Program-made: the position numbers and the translations under genes
The notes under the pieces: model-generated
Databases searched by the model: none
Told to the model about the DNA's origin: nothing
Seen by the model: the letters and a program-made list of their open reading frames with translations, nothing else
In this document: piece by piece, positions 7,295-10,570 of the stretch
Position numbering within the stretch: position 1 is the stretch's first letter
Layout of the letters: every line of letters begins with the position of its first letter
NCBI GenBank assembly: GCA_036555705.1
Contig: DATBKT010000217.1
Location: 1 to 10,570 of the forward strand
Length of the DNA: 10,570 nucleotides
Source: JARBAU01 sp029237525
Lineage (GTDB): Archaea > Thermoproteota > Nitrososphaeria > Nitrososphaerales > Nitrososphaeraceae
Direction of reading: 5' to 3'

Positions 7295-7375
7295 TCAGCG
7301 TAGTTCACCAGGAAGTGGTGCTCCTCCACGATTTACATATTGTTTAATATCATAAGGACTAACGTTTCTTGACCA
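7295..7375 (-). pseudogene. C-terminal tail of an unidentified gene (relic)
   Basis: The 26-residue minus-strand frame reads WSRNVSPYDIKQYVNRGG then APLPGELR and a stop, with strongly protein-like composition. It is preceded in the same frame by TAA and, before that, KCRAQVVIPD, so the coding relic probably extends to about 7410 with a nonsense mutation at 7376-7378. No start codon or promoter goes with it. I do not recognise the family. It lies in the 5' region of the DHFR-like gene and next to dispersed repeat B. Confidence 0.4.
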
Positions 7376-7401
7376 TTAATCAGGAATAACTACTTGGGCT
7401 C

Positions 7402-7450
7402 TGCATTTCAAATACTATACACCAATCAATATTTGATCTAATAGCTTGAA
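7402..7450. repeat. Dispersed repeat B, copy 2 (partner 3285-3334)
   Basis: Partner of 3285-3334, about 43 of 50 positions identical including one gap, same orientation. It lies 30 bases beyond the stop of the ABM-domain gene. Confidence 0.65.
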
Positions 7451-7480
7451 AATAATGATAATCTAAAAGTAATGTAGACA

Positions 7481-7846
7481 TCAACGACTGAATCCAGCAA
7501 ATAGATTATAAGTCTGTGCACCAAAACTTGCTAGCAGCTTTTGTAATTCCTCACTAGGGTTACCGTAAACATCAATTCTATTTATCTTACCGACATCACA
7601 AATCTTTGGAAGTAGAGTTTGTGATGCAATGCTATTGTTGTGAGCAAGAGCAGCCTCTGAATTCGCATACGTTTCATGAACAATACACCTTGTCTCATCT
7701 TTATTTATATAAAACTCATAATTTATTGTATCTGGCTCGTTAGCTTCTACCAATCTGCTCATTTCTTGTATCAGTTTCTTGTATTCTTCTTTTTTTCCTT
7801 CGTTTATAATGAATTCTGCTTTAAAATGTATTTGATTGTGTTCCAT
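7481..7846 (-). CDS. Antibiotic biosynthesis monooxygenase (ABM) domain protein
   Basis: The 121-residue protein with a single dimeric alpha+beta barrel (ABM) domain reads HFKAEFIINEGKKEEYKKLI (7-26), then EMSRLVEANEPDTINYEFYI (28-47), and the typical HETYANSEAALAHNN (57-71). Family members are small quinol/aromatic monooxygenases or related cofactor-free enzymes, but many are uncharacterised, so the substrate is open. The domain ends near residue 95; a short C-terminal extension (SEELQKLLASFGAQTYNLFA, 98-117) follows, as in many YgiN-like relatives. The frame also has a TTG at 7864 six codons earlier; ATG 7846 gives the usual N-terminus. A weak A/T-rich box (gataatac on the minus strand, about 7870-7880) supports it. 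The divergent region upstream is relic-rich. Confidence 0.88.
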   Translation of the reverse strand: MEHNQIHFKAEFIINEGKKEEYKKLIQEMSRLVEANEPDTINYEFYINKDETRCIVHETYANSEAALAHNNSIASQTLLPKICDVGKINRIDVYGNPSEELQKLLASFGAQTYNLFAGFSR

Positions 7847-7940
7847 ATTTTGGCAACTAGCCAATCAACAGTATTATCTCATATTTGCGTTTCTTATACA
7901 CAATGGATTCGCTATACTGAACAGTCAAAATATTGCATAA

Positions 7941-8090
7941 GATATCATTAAAATACCACTGCGAGAGGAATTCGTCGTCATAACGGTCGTCACTTTCGCA
8001 ATCTCTTTTTTTGAGCATAAAGTAGAAAAAACTCGTCTACAACAAAAGCTTCTGACTGCTAGAGAGATTAGCACACTCCAAGGAACCTAA
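7941..8090 (+). pseudogene. Short TM-plus-coiled-coil frame, start missing
   Basis: Directly after an in-frame TAA (7938-7940), a 49-residue frame encodes IPLREEFVVITVVTFAISFF, then EHKVEKTRLQQKLLTARE and a short end, with TAA at 8088. A hydrophobic helix flanked by charge and followed by an amphipathic Lys/Glu/Gln helix is typical of the region before the kinase part of archaeal sensor proteins, or of a tiny membrane protein. No ATG, GTG or TTG precedes the helix (only CTG 7959), so it is either truncated at the N-terminus or uses a rare start. Family not identified. Confidence 0.35.
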
Positions 8091-8116
8091 AATGAACTCT
8101 GACAAAGACCTCAAGT

Positions 8117-8137
8117 TTGTGATTTGCCAAATCACAA
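8117..8137. repeat. Perfect inverted repeat, 9-bp arms, 3-base centre
   Basis: The arms ttgtgattt and aaatcacaa flank gcc. The length and symmetry fit a dimeric regulator's operator or a small hairpin. It lies in a spacer between two gene relics, over 100 bases from any start codon, so no target gene is evident. Confidence 0.7.
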
Positions 8138-8248
8138 TTATCTTATAACTAAGACTTGAAAGAATGTTCCAGTTGGTTCATAATCTTCGGACTTATTTCA
8201 CAAATATCGAACTGCTAATTTACATTTACAATTTCTAATTTGTCTTCA

Positions 8249-8423
8249 ATGAAACCGAAAGTTAACGCCTGCATCATCGGGCTAAGTTATTCGTATTATG
8301 CTCTAGCATTAGGTCTGATAATAAATAATCGCCTCTATTCAGGACATTGATGTTACCATTTTAGAGAAAAGATATTTTACCAAGGCTAGTCAAAGTTGCC
8401 AAATAACTAATCTTGTTCTGTAA
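8249..8423 (+). pseudogene. FAD-dependent monooxygenase, N-terminal relic with frameshift
   Basis: From ATG 8249 the frame reads MKPKVNACIIGLSYSYYALA then LGLIINNRLYSGH and stops at 8348-8350. In the next frame, from 8346, IDVTILEKRYFTKAS follows. Together they match the first beta-alpha-beta unit of FAD-binding aromatic-ring hydroxylases (KVxIIGGSYSGLALALGLx...GIDVTILEKR), where the acidic E after the second strand binds the ribose. The dinucleotide glycines are partly lost (GLSYSYYA instead of GGSYSGLA), a frameshift separates the two halves, and the remaining ~350 residues of such an enzyme are missing; the second frame ends at 8421-8423. It is a decayed fragment, not expressed as an enzyme. 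Confidence 0.75.
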
Positions 8424-8471
8424 TAATGGATTAGCTGGATGAATGCAGAGCTTCAACATCTTTCAAGTAAC

Positions 8472-8484
8472 TTAAATATATATA
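8472..8484 (+). promoter_or_regulatory. TATA box of the gene at 8506
   Basis: The sequence ttaaatatatata is centred 28 bases before the GTG at 8506, fitting leaderless transcription from that GTG. It is the clearest promoter in the window. Confidence 0.75.
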
Positions 8485-8505
8485 CACTCAATACACACGT
8501 GAACT

Positions 8506-8961
8506 GTGGCAAAAGTACAACACTATAGGGGATTGAATACAAATTTAGATAATCTATACAATGACATAAAGCGGTTATTACAAGATCAAAAGGAGCTAGA
8601 GATTGTGTCAGAATATAAAGGGACTGTTAACGCTGTGCCTCTAAGAAGCATTGTAGCAATCAACAAATCCCTGAAGGTATGGGTGGGTTCTCTACGAGAA
8701 ATTCATGTATCCTTGACAGGATATCCAAATGATTATGCAGTAGAAGTTGCTTCTGGTGCATGGTTTGGTAGTCTTATCTGGCCTGGAGCGGTAGGTCTTG
8801 TAGTTGGAGGACCAGTCGGACTTGCCGCAGGTGTAGCTGTCGGCGGTATAATGGTTTATGAGTTCGAGAAACATGTCTGGCAAAAAGTACTAGAGGTAAT
8901 AAAGAAAGAAAGTGAGACTCAGCCAACCATAGATTCGGTTGAGCATCATCATGATCATTAA
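8506..8961 (+). CDS. Small Gly-rich membrane protein with His-rich tail, unknown function
   Basis: The 151-residue protein has a soluble N-terminal part (1-80) containing an amphipathic helix (NLDNLYNDIKRLLQDQKELE, 13-32) and a conserved-looking beta-type stretch (VPLRSIVAINKSLKVWVGSL, 44-63). A long Gly/Ala/Val hydrophobic region follows (about 82-118: ASGAWFGSLIWPG, then LVVGGPVGLAAGVAVGG), resembling a glycine-zipper hairpin that could cross or insert in the membrane. A helix (YEFEKHVWQKVLEVIKKE, 118-135) and a tail EHHHDH (146-151) that could bind a metal complete it. Start GTG 8506 is supported by the TATA box 28 bases upstream. I cannot name the family; similar short glycine-zipper proteins occur in archaea. 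It is complete, single and probably expressed. Confidence 0.8.
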   Translation: MAKVQHYRGLNTNLDNLYNDIKRLLQDQKELEIVSEYKGTVNAVPLRSIVAINKSLKVWVGSLREIHVSLTGYPNDYAVEVASGAWFGSLIWPGAVGLVVGGPVGLAAGVAVGGIMVYEFEKHVWQKVLEVIKKESETQPTIDSVEHHHDH

Positions 8962-8991
8962 TAATATGAATATCATTGCAGTAATGGATAA

Positions 8992-9333
8992 CAGACAAGT
9001 TACGATGGTATAGGTAATACATCGAAGCTAAATACTGATATTGAGAATACATTATTATTCAGGTCAAAGTCATGAGGTGTATAGATTCATTGACAAGTGC
9101 GTAATGAGAGGATACAATAGTTCTAACTTTTTAATAAATTCCTTGAAGATGATCTATATTATTCTTAGTGTGGTGATGACATAAAGAATGGTGATAGTGG
9201 GCCAGAATTAAGCCTCTATACTATACTAATGTGGATGTCGACCCCCGTTAGATTGATTGATTTTATGGAGAATATAATCAAAAAGTCTGGCCATGTCATC
9301 TGCCAATCACTCAGCGACGGTATAATGACGTAA
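8992..9333 (+). pseudogene. Unidentified degraded coding region
   Basis: The region has no intact gene but protein-like frames that join end to end: frame 1 from 8992 (QTSYDGIGNTSKLNTDIENT and a little more), frame 2 over about 9060-9130 (SGQSHEVYRFIDKCVMRGYN), then frame 1 again from 9127 (NKFLEDDLYYS, a TAG at 9166-9168, then CGDDIKNGDSGPELSLYTIL and IDFMENIIKKSGHVICQSLS) ending at TAA 9331. The last open part alone is 54 codons. Two compensating shifts and a nonsense codon would turn one ~115-residue gene into this pattern. I recognise no family; chance assembly of AT-rich frames remains possible. Confidence 0.35.
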
Positions 9334-9358
9334 AAATCTTTCTACTGTTCCGCAGGCC

Positions 9359-9470
9359 TGAAAATACATATCAACTTCCTTTCTACTATTAGTCTATGGG
9401 TACAAACCAAGCCAACAACCAAAAAGTCGCTATTATCACAGGTGGCTCAAGTGGAATAGGATATGCGACT
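9359..9470 (+). repeat. Duplicated promoter-plus-5'-gene segment, copy 1 (partner 9980-10095)
   Basis: It aligns with 9980-10095 from the TATA-like aaaatacata (9361-9370) through attagtctatg into the first ~25 codons of the SDR gene. The leader is the most similar part (for example tattagtctatg in both copies); the coding part has more changes and a 2-base length difference. Confidence 0.75.
9361..9370 (+). promoter_or_regulatory. TATA-like box of the truncated SDR gene
   Basis: The sequence aaaatacata lies about 30 bases before ATG 9396 and is retained in the duplicate (gaaatacata, 9981-9990). Confidence 0.5.
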
Positions 9471-9665
9471 TCACTACTATTAGCAAGAAAGGGATTTTAT
9501 ACATACGCTCCAGCACGTAATATTGATAAATCTTCAAGTTTACAATCGATAGCCGAAGCTGAAAGACTGCCATTAAGACCAATCCAGCTCGATGTTACTG
9601 ATGATAGCTCGGTAAAAGCTGCAGTTGAAGAGGTTGTCTCAGAAAAAGGAAGAATCGATATTTAA
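9396..9665 (+). pseudogene. Short-chain dehydrogenase/reductase (SDR), 3'-truncated
   Basis: The 89-residue N-terminal third of a classical SDR has the NAD(P)-binding loop TGGSSGIG (15-22), a basic ARN after the second strand (40-42; Arg there suggests NADP preference), LDVTDDSS (65-72) and KGRIDI (84-89). The frame then stops exactly where NNAG should follow. The active-site Ser, YxxxK and the whole C-terminal two thirds (family length about 250) are missing, so it cannot be an active enzyme. Sequence immediately after the stop belongs to a different, oppositely oriented gene relic, which shows a recombination or deletion junction near 9660 rather than a point nonsense mutation. The start ATG and TATA-like box are intact, so a short peptide may still be made. 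Confidence 0.88.
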
Positions 9666-9952
9666 TTCCTTAAACCAAAACATCAGGAACTCTCTTGGTA
9701 CTATTGATCCATAATCCTGAGCAGAGTCTATCAACTTATTATCATCTGTAGCAAGAAGGATATGTCTTAGAGATTCACGTGTCAGAGTGGCATAACCGAA
9801 CCTATCTGCATATTTGTCCCATTTAATATATTATTTAATAACATAGAAACAAACGAGTTGACACTTGGGCCTCTCTCCTTAGAGATAGTTTCGAGGGCAT
9901 TGTCAAGTTCTTTTGGAATTCGAACCGTTCTTAATGTTGTCTGTTCACGTAT
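9660..9952 (-). pseudogene. Ribbon-helix-helix-like DNA-binding protein, broken at both ends
   Basis: On the minus strand, 9952 to about 9832 reads TTLRTVRIPKELDNALETIS then KERGPSVNSFVSMLLN, the layout of an RHH/CopG-type DNA-binding domain (beta strand TLRTVRIPKEL, two helices). One base further on (about 9826-9838) the frame shifts and continues KWDKYADRFGYATLTRESLR, then HILLATDDNKLIDSAQDYGS, and IVPREFLMFWFKEL up to the junction with the SDR relic. I recall similar ~150-200-residue RHH-plus-KYADR..F..FWFK proteins as common in Nitrososphaeria; this is from memory. The upstream end lacks a start (in-frame stop at 9953-9955), and the C-terminus after FWFKEL is missing. So it has a broken start, a 1-base deletion and a lost 3' end. 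Confidence 0.75.
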
Positions 9953-9979
9953 CTAGGTCAATACTTCGTGATTGGTTCT

Positions 9980-10095
9980 TGAAATACATAAGAACTTCCC
10001 CTCTGATATTAGTCTATGAGAGATACGAATCAGACCAACACCAAAAAGTGGTCCTAGTAATAGGTAATTCAAGCAGCATAGGATTTGAAACTAGC
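9980..10095 (+). repeat. Duplicated promoter-plus-5'-gene segment, copy 2 (partner 9359-9470)
   Basis: Partner of 9359-9470, same orientation, start-to-start distance about 620 bases. The RHH-like relic lies between the two copies. Confidence 0.75.
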
Positions 10096-10188
10096 ATAAA
10101 TCACTTTGTTTGCATTTGTAACTTAAATTCGAATACTTTGTTTATCAATTCGTTTAGCATCATTGTTACTGCAATACTAAGAGCATGA
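9980..10188 (+). pseudogene. Second, decayed copy of the SDR gene start
   Basis: The leader and TATA-like box match 9359-9395, and the following bases encode QKVVLVIGNSSSIGFETS in the frame of 10042, matching QKVAIITGGSSGIGYATS of the SDR at 9396. The aligned ATG (10016) is out of frame by a 2-base length change, and its frame stops after about 13 codons. The coenzyme-loop glycines are altered (IGNSSSIG for TGGSSGIG). After codon ~25 the similarity is lost; a later stretch (NSFSIIVTAILRA) only vaguely resembles the SDR segment FG.IRVTQAIL. It is more decayed than the first copy. Confidence 0.78.
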
Positions 10189-10283
10189 ATAACGATTCAG
10201 ATGAATAGTTTTCGCCTTCGGGACAAACAGCTCTGACGTAGTCTTTATTTTGTCTACATCCAGAAAACATCTATTGTTTATCA

Positions 10284-10296
10284 TTTATTATATAAT
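10284..10296 (+). promoter_or_regulatory. TATA-like box before a 15-codon frame at 10318
   Basis: The sequence tttattatataat is centred about 27 bases before ATG 10318, an ideal leaderless arrangement. The frame (MNSDLSEDGCAVNNM, then stop) is too short to call a gene, so this may be the promoter of a lost gene or a chance A/T run. Confidence 0.35.
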
Positions 10297-10389
10297 TAAT
10301 GCTTCTCTAGTTCCAACATGAATAGTGATTTATCAGAAGACGGGTGTGCCGTTAACAATATGTGAGCTCGCTGTAAAGGTTTTAGTCAG

Positions 10390-10570
10390 TTATTTCCATT
10401 CCCAGGACTTCTCAGTAAAATTGCCCTCACTGTCGATAACAGACTCAAAGACTCCAATCATATTATTAAGAAACGCTAGTTTACCTGTAGACGATGTGCT
10501 AAAGAAATGAGAACCACGCCAGCTCATTTTCCCTGAATTGTCATGTCTTCCTATTCCTTCACCAGTATAG
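10390..10570 (-). CDS. Conserved protein of unknown function, C-terminal end (N-terminus outside window)
   Basis: The minus-strand frame enters from the right edge and ends at TAA 10390-10392, giving the last 59 residues. It reads YTGEGIGRHDNSGKMSWRGS, HFFSTSSTGKLAFLNNMIGV, then FESVIDSEGNFTEKSWEWK. The pattern G.G.G....GK.SWRGS.FF.TSS.GKLA.LN...GVFE...D..GN...K.WEWK matches an uncharacterised family of bacterial and archaeal proteins as I remember it (about 140-160 residues, probably a small beta-barrel). The function is not known. The reading is uninterrupted, the residue pattern dense and the stop clean, so it is probably a real gene. A plus-strand frame at 10325-10510 is its shadow. Confidence 0.78.
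   Translation of the reverse strand, partial: YTGEGIGRHDNSGKMSWRGSHFFSTSSTGKLAFLNNMIGVFESVIDSEGNFTEKSWEWK

Noticed and set aside
7676..7951. 91-codon + strand frame opposite the ABM gene
   Set aside because: Antisense shadow rich in Phe/Tyr/Ile. Its end (WIRYTEQSKYCI) abuts the frame at 7941 but I could not show that they belong together.
8774..9052. 92-codon minus-strand frame opposite the Gly-rich membrane protein
   Set aside because: Shadow of the Gly/Val-rich coding region; Leu/Arg/Gln-rich product without family features.
10325..10510. 61-codon + strand frame near the right edge
   Set aside because: Antisense of the partial conserved gene ending WEWK at 10390.
1..10570. tRNA genes, CRISPR repeats, transposases or IS ends
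   Set aside because: Scanned by eye for T-loop-like GTTCRA motifs with stems, regularly spaced repeats, and transposase motifs; none was convincing. The short dispersed repeats have no terminal inverted repeats or clear target duplications.

Overview
The window reads as an accessory, low-density stretch of an archaeal chromosome, most likely from an ammonia-oxidising Nitrososphaeria (Thaumarchaeota) species close to Nitrosocosmicus or Nitrososphaera. This is inferred from the AT-rich sequence, the long spacers, A/T-rich TATA-like boxes about 25-30 bases upstream of start codons with essentially no leader, and the mix of families. No rRNA, ribosomal-protein or ammonia-oxidation marker is present to prove it.

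Intact or probably intact genes, left to right: the 3' part of a cytochrome P450 (+, cut by the window start); a membrane-anchored GlcG/HbpS-type protein (-); an alpha/beta hydrolase with an Asp nucleophile elbow (+); a membrane-anchored protein of unknown function (-); a DUF1326 protein with a Cys-rich motif (+); a RibD-C/DHFR-like reductase (-); an antibiotic-biosynthesis-monooxygenase (ABM) fold protein (-); a small Gly-rich membrane protein with a His-rich tail (+); and the C-terminal end of an uncharacterised conserved protein (-, cut by the window end). Each has its own spacing and usually its own promoter; there is no clear operon. Several are small oxidoreductase or detoxification-type enzymes, but nothing shows that they form one pathway.

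The most notable content lies between these genes. Translating the spacers shows many gene relics: the first ~40 residues of a DUF72 (YecE-like) protein at 1954-2085; a FAD-dependent monooxygenase N-terminus with a frameshift at 8249-8423; an SDR dehydrogenase cut after the GRID motif at 9396-9665, joined tail-to-tail to a truncated, frameshifted ribbon-helix-helix-like gene at 9660-9952; and a second, decayed copy of the SDR 5' end with its promoter at 9980-10188. Less certain relics are at 3147-3275, 6385-6480, 7295-7375, 7941-8090 and 8992-9333. Two pairs of short dispersed repeats, in the same order at both places, link 3174-3334 with 6442-7450. A perfect 38-bp tandem duplication covers the stop codon of the DUF1326 gene. 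The window looks like a site of repeated gene gain, duplication and decay. I did not find CRISPR arrays, tRNAs, transposases or a recognisable defence system.
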